DNA of 64,000 nucleotides from Coemansia sp. RSA 1804 (GCA_027578815.1 JANBTH010000008.1:1-64000), one strand, 5' to 3'; shown: positions 42,357 through 52,703, counted from the first letter of the stretch. Notes: a model not told the origin generated them from the sequence alone. Numbers and translations: made by a program.

Positions 42357-44414
42357 TCACGAGGAAAGCTCGCCGTAGAGGGCATCGAGGATATCGGCAA
42401 AATGGACCTTGGCCTCACGGCGTCTGAGCTTAAGCGTGGGGGTGAGAAGGCCGGCCCTGTCAAAGGGGACGGGGAGCAAGCGGATGCGCTTAGGGACCTC
42501 GTAGCCAAGAAGGCCATGCGTCCTGCACCACGCCGACAGCTCGGTAAGAACCTCCTGGCAAACCCCGGAGTCGCCACACAGAGCGGCAAACGCAGAGCCA
42601 CCGGCATCTGCAGCAAAGCGGGCAGGCAGCGCGCCCCTTGACTTGAGGAACATCGGGAGCAGCGTCTCGTCGGGGACCACAATGGCAACCAGCGCGCTCC
42701 TCAGCGGGTCGCCGTAGACGAAGGCCTGGCTGACAACAAAGTGGTCGGCGCAGATGTTCTCGATCCTCTCCGGAGCCACGAACTCGCCCTGCGCCAGCTT
42801 GAACAGGTTGTTCTTGCGGTCGATCACGTGCAGCCTGTTCCTGGCGTCCAGGAACCCGATGTCGCTGGTGCACAGCCAGCCGTCGTCGGTGAAGGCCTGG
42901 CGGGTGAGGTCGGGGCGGGCGTAGTACCCGGCGGCAACGTGGCCGCCCTTGATCAGGATCTCGCCGCGCGGGTACGGGGCATCGTCGACGGTGTAGCCCA
43001 GATCGGGAACGCTGCGGAGTTTCAGCATAGCGCAGGGGATCGGGGCGCCCACGTTGCCGGGCTCGGTGTCGCCCATCTGGGTGACAGTCGTGGGCCCGAT
43101 GGTCTCGGACAGGCCGTAGCCCTCGAGCACCTTGCACGAGAAGCAGCACCGCAGGAACTCGAGCGTCTCGGGGGAAATAGGAGCCGAGCCCGACACGATG
43201 AGCCGCAGGTTGCCGCCGAACTTGTCGCGCAGGGGCTTGAAGACCACGCGGTCCCAGAGCCAATGAGACGCCTGGCCACGCGCCGTCAGGTTGCCCCGCT
43301 TCGTCGAGTACGCGTACTGGAACAGCGCAGCCGGGAGGCCGCCCTTGACCCTGACGGCCGCCAGGATCCGGTCCTGGATCCTGCTGAAGATGCGCGGCAC
43401 GCCGACAAACACGGTGGGCTGCAGCTCCCTGAGATCCTCGACGAGCTTGGCCGGATCGCTCCGCGGAAACGCCGTGCGGCCGCCGAACGACAGCGCCACA
43501 TGCATCACCATGCGGCTCAGACAGTGCGCGAGCGGCAGAAAGCCCAGCGAGCAGTCGTGTGCCGAGAACCGGTACATGTCGCCGTGCTCGATCAGCGCCG
43601 CCGCGGCAGCCACGGTGGCCAGCATGTTGGCGTGCGTCAGCACCACGCCCTTGTACGTGCCCGACGTGCCCGACGTGTACACGATGGTGGCCACGTCCTC
43701 GGGCGTCGGCAGCTTCTCGGGCTCGACCGGCTGGCGCGCGCCCAGATCCTCGACGGCCCGGAACGGCACCACCGCGGGGCCCGACGGGCTCCCGCCACGG
43801 CGCAGCGGATCCAGACCGGCGGGCGCCGCAACGCCGCCGCCGTCCTGGTCGACCAGAACCACGGTGCGCAGACCCGGGACGGCGGCGGCGATCCGCAGGA
43901 CGGTCTGCGCGTGGCGGGTGGAGGCAACGACGGCCCGCATCCCGGCCTCGGCGACGATGCCCTCGAGCGCCGCCGCGCCCAGCGTCACGAACAGCGGCAC
44001 CGACACGAAGCGCTGGTAGTAGCAGGCGAACTCGGCCGCCACCCACTCGACCGAGTTGTCCAGCAGCACGCCGACCCGGTCGCCCGGCGCCACGCCCAGC
44101 ACCCGCAGCCCCGCGCCCAGGTTGACAAACCGCTCGTGGAACAGGTCCCACGTGACCCACCGGTACGCGCCCACGTTGCCCATGCCGTCGACAATCGGCC
44201 GGTACCCGAACACCGGCGCGCCCTTCTCGCTGAGCGCCCGCCCGCGCAGGTAGTTTTCGTACAGCGAGTGCACGCCCCGCGTGTGGTGCTCGATCAGCCG
44301 GCCGTCTGCGGCGATGTGGTTCACGAACGGCTTGGTTTCGCCCGGCGCGGCGGTGGATCCGGGAACCTCGACAGCGGCAAGGGGCAGCGGGGGGCGGCTG
44401 TTGCTGGGAGACAT
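42357..44414 (-). CDS. Long-chain acyl-CoA synthetase 2 (diverged P-loop)
   Basis: 685 aa, intronless, very GC-rich codons. It has the LACS fold throughout: VFGYRPIVDGMGNVGAYRW, GYGLSETIGPTT, DRKNNLFKLAQGEFVAPERI. Two catalytic signatures differ from acyl-CoA synthetase 1. The P-loop is VYTSGTSGTYKG (Tyr where Pro is usual), and the DGWxxTGD motif reads DGWLCTSD. Such changes could lower adenylation or shift substrate, though the lysine and TSGT are kept. It is a paralogue of the enzymes at 36779 and 46083. Long open frames on the opposite strand are composition effects. Confidence 0.9.
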   Translation of the reverse strand: MSPSNSRPPLPLAAVEVPGSTAAPGETKPFVNHIAADGRLIEHHTRGVHSLYENYLRGRALSEKGAPVFGYRPIVDGMGNVGAYRWVTWDLFHERFVNLGAGLRVLGVAPGDRVGVLLDNSVEWVAAEFACYYQRFVSVPLFVTLGAAALEGIVAEAGMRAVVASTRHAQTVLRIAAAVPGLRTVVLVDQDGGGVAAPAGLDPLRRGGSPSGPAVVPFRAVEDLGARQPVEPEKLPTPEDVATIVYTSGTSGTYKGVVLTHANMLATVAAAAALIEHGDMYRFSAHDCSLGFLPLAHCLSRMVMHVALSFGGRTAFPRSDPAKLVEDLRELQPTVFVGVPRIFSRIQDRILAAVRVKGGLPAALFQYAYSTKRGNLTARGQASHWLWDRVVFKPLRDKFGGNLRLIVSGSAPISPETLEFLRCCFSCKVLEGYGLSETIGPTTVTQMGDTEPGNVGAPIPCAMLKLRSVPDLGYTVDDAPYPRGEILIKGGHVAAGYYARPDLTRQAFTDDGWLCTSDIGFLDARNRLHVIDRKNNLFKLAQGEFVAPERIENICADHFVVSQAFVYGDPLRSALVAIVVPDETLLPMFLKSRGALPARFAADAGGSAFAALCGDSGVCQEVLTELSAWCRTHGLLGYEVPKRIRLLPVPFDRAGLLTPTLKLRRREAKVHFADILDALYGELSS

Positions 44415-44853
44415 TGTGTAAAGGTGGGGGGAGTAGATAGTGATAGAGAGGCGAGGGGAACAAGAGAGGCAAAGCAGAAGGGAAAAGGCAAAGTGGGATC
44501 ATCCGCTTTAGTTTGTCTCTGAATCCATTTCGCTCGTCTGGTCCGTCGTGCCATGTGCTTCTACATCGACCAATGCCACGCTTGATTAGAGCATGATCTG
44601 ATTCGCGTGATTGCGAGGAACCATCGCAGCTGTTTGTTTTTTTGCGGATGGCCGAAGATCACTGGGTGGTCCTTCTATTTTTGGGGGGTAGATCCTCGGA
44701 TTGTTTTGAAAAAAAAGAAGAAAAAGATAGCCTGATGCCTGGCGAGGGAAATAAGGAGGGGCAAGTGCGTTATTTCCTTCTCTCCCTTCTGTCGCCAGAA
44801 ATCAATTTCCCCACCCATTCTTCCTTCGGCAGCAAAACCAACCACCATCAGGA
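44415..44853. other. Divergent promoter region between acyl-CoA synthetase 2 and the UMP-CMP kinase
   Basis: 439 bp; composition falls back to AT-rich/purine-rich sequence between two GC-rich genes. No definite TATA box. Confidence 0.5.
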
Positions 44854-45954
44854 ATGACGATGACGATGATGCACCAGATGCTTTCCAGAACCAGGGTGCT
44901 CGGCAGCAGCGCCATCGGTGCCATCAGCGGCAGGCGGGGCGGCGTGCAGCCAAGAGCACTGCCCCTACTGCTACTAGCATTGCAGCAGCAGGGCAGGGCG
45001 CGCGCGTACTCGACAAGCAGCAACAACAGCAGCAACAACAACAGCAACAACAACAACAAGCCCAAGCTGGACCAGTCGGCCATGGGGCAGAGCGAGCAGG
45101 GGAAGAAGAACCAGGGCCGGTGGTTCATCTTCGGGATCCACCCGTTCGCGCTGTTCGCGGCGCTGACGCTGCTGTACAGCGGGTACAACATGGCGATCAA
45201 GCCGACGCTGCAGGACATCGACCTGGTGCGGCACACGGAGGACCAGGTGAAGCGGATGCGGACGGTGGAGCAGGCCGCGCAGGCGGCGCAGACGCAGGCG
45301 GCGCAGGACCTGCCGTCGTTCACGGACGCCGAGGTCGCGCGGTTCCCGTTCGGCGAGAAGGAGATCATCTTCGTGCTCGGCGCGCCCGGGTCCGGCAAGG
45401 GCACGAACTCGGCGCGCCTGGTCGACGACCTGGGCTTCGTGCACCTCTCGGCCGGCGACCTGCTGCGCGCCGAGCAGATGCGCGAGGGCTCGCAGTACGG
45501 GCGCAAGATCGCGCACTACATCCGCGAGGGCCTGATCGTGCCGCACACGGTGACGATCCGCCTGCTGCAGAACGCCATCATGGACCACCCGGACAAGCAG
45601 CTGTTCCTCGTCGACGGCTTCCCGCGCAACGTGGAGCAGGCGCGCGAGTTCGAGAAGACCGTCTGCGAGCCGCGGCTCGTGCTGTTCTTCGACTGTCCCG
45701 AGGACGTCCTCGTCGCGCGGCTGATGGAGCGCGGCAAGACCAGCGGCCGCGCCGACGACAACAAGGAGTCGATCAAGAAGCGCTTCTTGACGTACCTGTT
45801 CGCCACCAGCCCCGTGATCCTGGATTACGCGAAGAAGGGCAAGCTGATCAGGATCGGCAGCAACAGGCCCGTGGACGAGGTGTACGGCGAGACGCGGCAG
45901 CGGATGGTGGAGTACATGCGGGAGCGGGAGGCGGAGAAGGAGGAGAAGGAGTAG
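44854..45954 (+). CDS. UMP-CMP kinase (Ura6-like) with mitochondrial leader and membrane anchor
   Basis: Phosphorylates UMP/CMP with ATP. The C-terminal ~200 aa match Ura6: the P-loop FVLGAPGSGKGTN, FVHLSAGDLLRAEQ, LVDGFPRNVEQA, LFFDCPEDVLVARLMERGKT and SGRADDNKESIKKRF. The N-terminal ~165 aa are an extension absent from cytosolic Ura6. It holds an Arg/Ser-rich leader, a poly-Asn stretch from AAC repeats, a hydrophobic segment (FIFGIHPFALFAALTLLYSG) and a Gln/Ala coiled region. This suggests anchoring in the inner mitochondrial membrane. The P-loop has GTN where GTQ is usual. 366 aa in total; the ATG at 44854 is the first of several close Met codons. Confidence 0.88.
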   Translation: MTMTMMHQMLSRTRVLGSSAIGAISGRRGGVQPRALPLLLLALQQQGRARAYSTSSNNSSNNNSNNNNKPKLDQSAMGQSEQGKKNQGRWFIFGIHPFALFAALTLLYSGYNMAIKPTLQDIDLVRHTEDQVKRMRTVEQAAQAAQTQAAQDLPSFTDAEVARFPFGEKEIIFVLGAPGSGKGTNSARLVDDLGFVHLSAGDLLRAEQMREGSQYGRKIAHYIREGLIVPHTVTIRLLQNAIMDHPDKQLFLVDGFPRNVEQAREFEKTVCEPRLVLFFDCPEDVLVARLMERGKTSGRADDNKESIKKRFLTYLFATSPVILDYAKKGKLIRIGSNRPVDEVYGETRQRMVEYMREREAEKEEKE

Positions 45955-46082
45955 AGCAGCGCGTGGGGCCCTTTTTTGGTAGGCATGGATGTGAAAAAAA
46001 ACATAGTGTTTCCAACCAGACAGAAAGAAAAAAGCGCAATAGAATATATTACTGACCTCACAACAAAGCTACGGAACACCTG

Positions 46083-48340
46083 CTACGCCTTCTTCGACGC
46101 CGACGCCGCCTTGCTCATCTTCCAGTTGCTGATGCCGGCCATCTGGCTCTGGTCGACGCCGGCGCTCTCGATCTCCTCGTACAGGCGGTTGATGGTGACC
46201 TGGTAGTGGCGGATGGCCTCGTAGCGCTTGATCTTCAGCGTGGGCGTCAGCAGGCCGTACACGTCGAGCCCGTACGGCTCGAGGTAGATGTTGCTGAGCA
46301 GCTCGTAGTAGCTGAGGTCGCGCTCGACGGCGTGCGTGTTGAGCTCGTTGAGCACGGCGCTGCGCACCACGGTGTCGATGCAGAGCATCTGGTGGTGCGG
46401 CGGATCGGCCGCCGAGTCGCGCACGATCTTCTTGCGCGCCAGGAACACGCGCAGGAACTCGGGATCCAGCACGATGATGGCAACCAGCGCGCCGCGCTCG
46501 CGGTCGCCGTACACGAAGGCCTGCGTGACCAGGTCGCAGGCGCAGTACACGTACTCGATGCGCTCGGGCTCGATCAGGTGGCCGGACGCCAGCTTGAAGA
46601 TGTTGCACTTGCGGTCGATGATGCGCAGCCGCCCATGGTCGTCGAACATGCCCAGGTCGCCGGTGCGGAACCACCCGTCGGGCGCCAGCACCTCGGCCGT
46701 CAGCTCCGGCTGCCGGAAGTACCCGCGGAAGACGTTTGCGCCGCGCACCAGGATCTCGCCGCGCGGGTACGGCTTGTCGTCGACCGTGTAGCCCAGCTCC
46801 TTGACGCTGGCCAGCTTGATCATGTTGGCCGGGAACGGCGTGCCGGCCGACGCTGCGCCGTCGTCGTGCGTGGCCACCGAGGCCGCGCCGCACGTCTCGG
46901 TCATTCCGTACCCGTCGCTGACGTCGCACGAGAACACGCACCGCAGCAGCGCCAGCGACTCGCGCGCAACCGACGACGATCCGGCCACGATCAGCCGCAC
47001 CCGCCCGCCCAGCGCATCGCCCAATGGCCGGAACAGCACGTGGTCCCACAGCCAGTGGCCGGCCTGGCCGTGCCGCATGTTGCGCAGCTTGGCGCGCACG
47101 GCGTGGCGGAACAGCGCGCCGCCCAGCCCGGCCGCCCCCGTGGGCGCCTGCACCCGCGACGCAAAGCGCGGCACGCCAACCAGCACGGTGGGCCGCGCTG
47201 CGCCGATGTCGTCCACGAGGTGCTCGGCCTGCGTGCGCGGAAACACCGTGCGGCACCCGGCGGCCACCAGCGCATGCATGGCCACGCGCCCCAGCACGTG
47301 CGACAGCGGCAGGATGCTGGCGCCGCAGTCGCCGGCCGTGATGCGCGGCAGGTCGCCGTTCTCCATCACAAACGTCGACCCCGCAACCGCCGCAACCAGA
47401 TTCCCATGCGTCAGCACCGCGCCCTTGGGAACATCCACCGTGCCCGACGTAAACACAATCGTCGCAACGTCGTCGTACGCAACCTCCGCCGCCTCCTCAT
47501 CCTCCTGCTTCGCCGCGCGCCCAAACGCCTCGACGTCGCCCATGCCGAACACCGCGTATCCGCGCTCGATCAGCCGGTCCACCAGCGTCTGCGGCGGCGG
47601 CTGCTGCATCAGCACCACGCTCTTCACGCGCGGCACGCGGTCGCGCATCTCCGCCAGCTTCTTCGCGCACGCCGTCGTGGCAAACACCGTGGTGACCTCC
47701 GTCAGCCCCAGGATGTGCTCGATGTGCGCCCGGCTCTGCGTCTCGTGCATCGCTATCGACACCAGCCCCGCGTAATACGTCGCGTACTCCACCACCGCCC
47801 ACTCCACGCAGTTGCCGCCGAACAGCCCGACGTTGTCTCCGGCGCGCAGCCCCAGGCCCTGCAGCCCCTGCGCCAGGCTGCGGAACCGGTCGTGGAACGC
47901 CCCGTATGTCATCCACGCCATCTCGTCGCGCTCGCGGAACCCGAACACAGGCGCCGCCGCTACGGTTGGTTAGAGAATAATTACAGTGTTGGTTAGCTGC
48001 TTGTTCTGTGCATAGTGTATTACACCCAATCTCCTCCCCCCCCCCTTTTTTTCTCGCTACTTACGCCCTCCCGCCGTCTTCATCCCGTGCAGAAAGCTCT
48101 CGTACACCGTCGAGATGTTGTCTGCGCTGAACAGCAGCTTGTTGTTGGTCGCGTTGCGGTTCAGCACCGGCTACAGTCAATACCAAAAAAAAGGAGCAGA
48201 TGTCAGTACCAATGGACCCGCCTGCAGATGCATCAACCACCAATCAATCCGATCACTTCCCCCCCCTCACTTACTATTGTCTCGTTCTCAATGTCCGGCG
48301 CGTTGAGCACCGGTATCGAGTATGTGTTTCTTCTGTACAT
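46083..48340 (-). CDS. Long-chain acyl-CoA synthetase 3, two introns, altered P-loop
   Basis: Three exons on the minus strand: 48340-48275 (MYRRNTYSIPVLNAPDIENE), 48170-48065 (ending FLHGMKTAGG) and 47959-46083. The introns (104 and 105 bp) have GTAAGT donors and GTAG acceptors, and the phases fit, giving 682 aa. The exon 1-2 peptide aligns with the start of acyl-CoA synthetase 1. The AMP-binding loop reads VFTSGTVDVPKG: the usual TG after TSGT is VD. DGYGMTETCG, DGWFRTGDLGMF and the C-terminal LTPTLKIKR are intact. Activity may be altered. A large antisense frame covers it but is an effect of GC-rich codons. Confidence 0.88.
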
Positions 48341-49249
48341 TGACATTGCTGCTCCTATGTGCGTTTTGCTTGTGCGTCTCTCTCCCTCCTTCCCGCTTTT
48401 GTTTCTGTTGTATCTGTATCCGCCTGGTTCTAAACTAGCCGCGCCGAATGGAATGACGATAATGCATAAAAGTAGTTACAATGGAAATAGATAACAATAC
48501 GGGTTGATATGGCTGTGACAATCAATGGTGGTGGGGAGGAGCCGAGGATGTGTGCGTGCGTGCGTGTTTTCTTCCTTATCTTCTTCGTCTCCTGCCACGA
48601 TGTGCTACTATCCGCAGAGCCTAAATAATGATGATATCGAAAACCCAATGTAAATAACTAACGATAATAAAGGAAAAAGGTAAAGAGTTGGAAAAAGCAA
48701 TGCTATCCAAAGAAAAAGGAGCGTAACAGCAACATCATCAGAAACGCAAGCGTTGCTGCTGGGAAAAAAAACAAAGGAAGAAATGTCAATCTTCTTTTTC
48801 ATTTTCTCCGTCCAAAGAAAAAGAGATGAAAAGAAACAACAAATGTCCTTTTACTCGCCCCCCGCCTTCTACAAAGACAGACATCTTTTTGCTTTTATTT
48901 GGGTCCCACACGCGACGATAATAGGCATTTGAAAGTGCCCAAAAAATGAAAATAACGAGTCGATCAGAATAATAATAATAATAAAACATCTTTGCGCTCT
49001 TTGCGGATTCCTTTATGATACCCTTCTACAGGGGGGGGAGACACAAACCGATTCAGTAAAAACAAAGCCATCTACCAAATGTTGCATTCCATTTCTGATT
49101 TTCTTCGTAACCCGTTTGTCACTCAGCATTGCAGATTTCCTCCCAACTCTGCACTCAATCTCAATGTATCTCAGAATCAACCTGTGAGTGGAGAAGGATG
49201 TAACATAGGCTATTTAATCTCCCCTCCACTGCCCCCTTTTTATTGTGTT
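48341..49249. other. Intergenic stretch, nothing recognised
   Basis: About 0.9 kb upstream of acyl-CoA synthetase 3 and downstream of the 2H phosphoesterase gene. Mixed AT-rich and purine-rich sequence without a supportable ORF. Confidence 0.5.
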
Positions 49250-49927
49250 TCATGGCAGTTCCAGGATCCCGTCGTTCGCATATGCCCCGTCCTCAGTAAA
49301 GTGGAACCGCCTGGCGATCTGGATCTGCCCAATCCGACATGTGCCAAACGGCGCCTGTCCAAACTCCTCAACCAGCGCACGCGCATCCACCGTGAAGCGC
49401 CGTCGGCTCCTGGCCCTCCGCCCCTCGCCCCCATTAGCCACAGGGCTGGTTCCGCTGGCACGCACAACGGTCATATGGAGCTTCAGCTCACGCTGCATCC
49501 CGCCGCCGTCGATGAGCCCGGCGCTTCCAAACGCATCCCGCACATACTCGCACACCCTCCGCAGTCTGTCGCCGCCCGCGCCGGCGTCCTCCACCTTGGC
49601 GTACAGGATCCGCGCCTCCCGCGCGTCCCGCTCCATCGTCTCCACCCCGTACACGCGCACGTCAAGCGATCCGCCCCCCAGTATCTCTCTGACCCCCCTA
49701 CCGAGCGACTCGAGACACCCTGCCGCTGCCCTTCGGTCCTCCTCCGTCGCCAGCCGGAGCATCCCCACCGTTATGTGCATCCTCGAGGGCTTTACTAAAC
49801 TCGACTCCGCCATCCCCTCCAGCCCGCTCCGCCCTCGCGCAATGTTGTGGAACTCAGCTACTTTGCCCTGGACCCTGGCGCTTGTGATCGGCAGGCTGAT
49901 AAAGTGCGTGTACGCTGCGGTCCGCAT
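49250..49927 (-). CDS. 2H phosphoesterase, ASCC1/AKAP7-like
   Basis: 225 aa. Two HxT motifs, MHITVGML (~residue 50) and LKLHMTVV (~150), are the catalytic pair of the 2H phosphoesterase fold. HFISLPI at the start, ARILYAKVEDAG and the C-terminal FGTCRIGQIQIARR match the AKAP7/ASCC1 branch. The KH domain of animal ASCC1 is absent, so it may correspond to the AKAP7 form, a 2',5'-phosphodiesterase-like protein, or a short ASCC1. A TATAAAAAG lies only a few bases upstream of the ATG, so the true transcript start or first exon is uncertain. Confidence 0.8.
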   Translation of the reverse strand: MRTAAYTHFISLPITSARVQGKVAEFHNIARGRSGLEGMAESSLVKPSRMHITVGMLRLATEEDRRAAAGCLESLGRGVREILGGGSLDVRVYGVETMERDAREARILYAKVEDAGAGGDRLRRVCEYVRDAFGSAGLIDGGGMQRELKLHMTVVRASGTSPVANGGEGRRARSRRRFTVDARALVEEFGQAPFGTCRIGQIQIARRFHFTEDGAYANDGILELP

Positions 49928-50090
49928 TCCTTTTTATATCTTGGGATTATTGTATTTTATGAGCTATATGTCTTGATATTGTTATGTTTTTTTAAGAAAT
50001 ATAAAAGCTAGTAGTATGCTAGAAAAGTTTAAATCAATATATCATTTCTTGCTGTTTCCTGACTGGTATGGGGGCTGGTCTCTCCACCCG

Positions 50091-50140
50091 TCACTGGACA
50101 AGCGTCTTCCTATTTTCTCTCACTGGACAAGCGTCTTCCT
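50091..50140. repeat. Two-copy 21-bp direct repeat, 29-bp period
   Basis: TCACTGGACAAGCGTCTTCC plus T occurs at 50091-50111 and again at 50120-50140, just beyond the 3' end of the gene at 50157. No known element recognised. Confidence 0.6.
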
Positions 50141-50156
50141 TCATGCTCAAATGACA

Positions 50157-50654
50157 TTACTTGTCAACCAGCTTTATTTTAATTGTGCTGCCAGTATCGA
50201 TATTCTTTTTCAGAAAAGTGGCCCCAGCCGAAATAGCTTCCTTCTCAAATTTAACACCAACCTTCTTCGACGGCGGAACCTTAATTTTCAAAATTTCCAA
50301 TGCGTCCTTGGCACTCAGCACCACCTTATCATCAATCAGCACATATAAATCCACAGACTGTTCCCCGTACTTGAAGTGAATTTTCAACACATTGCACCAC
50401 AACGTCAGCGTGCTCGTCTTGCCGAGTTTGCTGAGCACTGCTGCCACCGCTGGGCTGTCTGGCTTTCTGTACCGCGATTCCGTGTACAGCATGATCCGCC
50501 TCTTGCTCATTTTTGTTTTATCGTGCACCTTCTTTATTACATACTCGGTGCTCCGTGAGATATCTGGACTGCTAATGGTAATGTTTCTTAGAACATTGTG
50601 GTTGGTCTTGACAATCACCTTCTTGACAACAGTGTATTGGCCCTTGCTCGACAT
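50157..50654 (-). CDS. Unknown basic 165-aa protein
   Basis: Not recognised. Complete ORF from a true ATG, Lys-rich and more AT-rich in codon use than neighbours. It starts MSSKGQYTVVKKVIVKTNHN. Short hydrophobic strands recur (LTLWCNVLKIHFKYG, VDLYVLIDDKVVLS, ALEILKIKVPPSKKVGVKF), ending in TIKIKLVDK, so an all-beta or alpha/beta cytosolic or nuclear fold seems likely. No signal peptide or Cys. TATA-like sequence lies on the minus strand near 50815, about 160 bp upstream. It could be a fast-evolving accessory gene. Confidence 0.55.
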   Translation of the reverse strand: MSSKGQYTVVKKVIVKTNHNVLRNITISSPDISRSTEYVIKKVHDKTKMSKRRIMLYTESRYRKPDSPAVAAVLSKLGKTSTLTLWCNVLKIHFKYGEQSVDLYVLIDDKVVLSAKDALEILKIKVPPSKKVGVKFEKEAISAGATFLKKNIDTGSTIKIKLVDK

Positions 50655-51632
50655 TCTTTACCACCGCTTTTTCTATTGATGTTCCTGATAGTTCTGTTAT
50701 TCCTTAAAAAAATAGTTGGCAAAAAAAACACAGGCACATGTAAAAATGCTTGCAGAATGACTAAACTATTGAAACATCCTTCCCTTCCTGTAGGATATTC
50801 CAAGAGGAGGGTTTTTATAGTAAAAAAATTTTTCTAATTTATACCTTTGCATTTTATGCACCAAGCTTGTTGGCAAACGTTATATAGTGCCTCCCAGCCA
50901 GCAGAAAAGTCAAACAGTAGAAAGCCGTTCAAAGAATAATATCCCCCAAACCCATTTTCGCATAAATTTTAACCCCTTTTGCGTTAACTGCGGTTTTATT
51001 TTTGTAATAAACAAGTCTCCCCGTTTGTAGAAAAGATGCCTCTTTTTGCAATTTCTTTCACGTCTTTGTGTGGACAAACACATTCGTAAACTGCAGAGAT
51101 GGCAGGGCGGAATCAACTTTAATCCCATCGCCTAATCTACACTGCGCACATTACTTTTGTATTAGCATTCAGGATAGACAGAACCCCATGTCTGTTGACA
51201 TTGATCTTATTACATGTCAACATGTTTTTCGTTTTTAGCATTATCCAGATTTTGTTTTTTATTGTTATAAAGATAAAAAACTATCCGATATCCTGATGGG
51301 GTGTCCGAAGGAAATGGGGTTATTGGAGACAACCTCATGTCATTTAACAAGAAACTCAATGTAAAAGCTTGCCGTATTTCTGTTTCCTAATTTTGGAGTG
51401 CTTTGTTTTCTGCTTCTTTGTTTTGGTAAACGGAGAAAGATGCTATCGGTCATTAGCGATTCAGGATTTGTTTATCCACTAGTCTTTACTGGGTTTTAGT
51501 CAACTTTTTATTCATCTCCCAAATGTTGCACTATTTTCTATCCTTCAGCAGCATCTTTTTTATATTTATTATTCGTTTACAATTTATCAAACGCATTTAT
51601 TACCATTATTATTTTATTTGCAACAAGCAGGT
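50655..51632. other. AT-rich intergenic stretch
   Basis: About 1 kb between the unknown gene (minus) and the wall protein gene (plus); no ORF supported. C/T-rich sequence precedes the latter. Confidence 0.5.
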
Positions 51633-52703
51633 ATGAGGTTCAAGCTGGCTCTGCTTTCCTTGGCAATACTGCTGCCACATCTAAGTAATGCAAGTCCGGT
51701 GCACCCGCCAGTGCCAAGGGAGGCCGAGAATCCATTATACGCATCCAACTCATCCGATGACGTCTACTGGAGCACGGCGACAGATGGACTCAATGATGCC
51801 GATATCCCGGAGACGCAAGAAACAGACAGCACCGTAAGCAATTCTTCTATTAATGAGTTTCCCGGCACCGCGTTTGTTGCTGAGAGCACAGCTACGGTTA
51901 CTGTTGTTAGGGAGGTCTCCGTGTGGACAGATGCGGGCGGACAGAGACCAGCTCCATCGTACCACACGCTTTCACCTGCTCCAACTCCAAGTCCACTACC
52001 AGAATCCACCCACGATATTCCGGTGCAAAACACACAGCAGTCTGTGCAGGAAGCAGCAGAACCACCATCCACGATAACTGTAACCGCAACCCAGATCTCG
52101 ACAGTCACTGACACGGTAACTGTGCAAACAACAGTGGTATCGACAGCTACAGTAACGGAAACGCAGACCGTAACCAGCCAACAACAGCAGCAGCAGCCGA
52201 ATATCCAGATGATCATGAACCAGCCATCGCCAAACGCAGCAACGGTGACGGTGACAGCAACAGTAACAGAGCAAGCACCAGCACCGGCAGCAGCCGCACC
52301 CCAGTATGTTCCACAGTACGTGATGCCGCAGCCGCAGCCAATTGTTGTTGTGGTTCCGCAGGCCGCCGGGCAAATGAACTACTACCCGCAGCAGGTCGGC
52401 AACTACCCTGCTAATAGCAATGTTCGGGTGGACGTGCAGCAGAGTCTGCCAACACCCACGTCTGCGCCTGTGCCATATCCCAGCCAAACGATGGATGGTC
52501 CCACGTCATCGGCTCCGCTGCCACTGCAACCGCCGCCAGCGGCCCAGCCAACATCGTCCACCGCTGCAGAGCCACCCGTCTTCCCCGACCAGAGCGAATC
52601 GTCGTGGGTCACTGTTGTAGAGACCCTCGGCACGACTATTTTCACAACCGTTACCCTTGAATCGTCGGAGGATATGTCTTTGGAACTCACAAGCACCAAC
52701 TAG
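51633..52703 (+). CDS. Secreted Ser/Thr/Pro-rich wall-type protein with TVTVT repeats
   Basis: The ATG at 51633 begins a signal peptide (MRFKLALLSLAILLPHLSNA); 356 aa. The mature part is low-complexity. TVT-rich runs (TITVTATQISTVTDTVTV), a poly-Gln tract and Pro/Gln-rich stretches (PQYVPQYVMPQPQP) are typical of heavily O-glycosylated fungal wall proteins. No catalytic domain or GPI-like hydrophobic tail is seen; it ends LELTSTN. Probably structural or adhesin-like. Rapid change is expected for such genes, so a homologue may be hard to find. Confidence 0.65.
   Translation: MRFKLALLSLAILLPHLSNASPVHPPVPREAENPLYASNSSDDVYWSTATDGLNDADIPETQETDSTVSNSSINEFPGTAFVAESTATVTVVREVSVWTDAGGQRPAPSYHTLSPAPTPSPLPESTHDIPVQNTQQSVQEAAEPPSTITVTATQISTVTDTVTVQTTVVSTATVTETQTVTSQQQQQQPNIQMIMNQPSPNAATVTVTATVTEQAPAPAAAAPQYVPQYVMPQPQPIVVVVPQAAGQMNYYPQQVGNYPANSNVRVDVQQSLPTPTSAPVPYPSQTMDGPTSSAPLPLQPPPAAQPTSSTAAEPPVFPDQSESSWVTVVETLGTTIFTTVTLESSEDMSLELTSTN

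Noticed and set aside
42741..44522. 593-aa open frame antisense to acyl-CoA synthetase 2, and a 670-aa sense frame (42490-44502)
   Set aside because: Arg/Ala/Gly-rich products without domains; expected when GC-rich codons remove stops from other frames. The overlapping synthetase frame has all family motifs.
46206..47996. 596-aa open frame antisense to acyl-CoA synthetase 3
   Set aside because: Same composition effect; the minus strand encodes a clear synthetase with matching introns.
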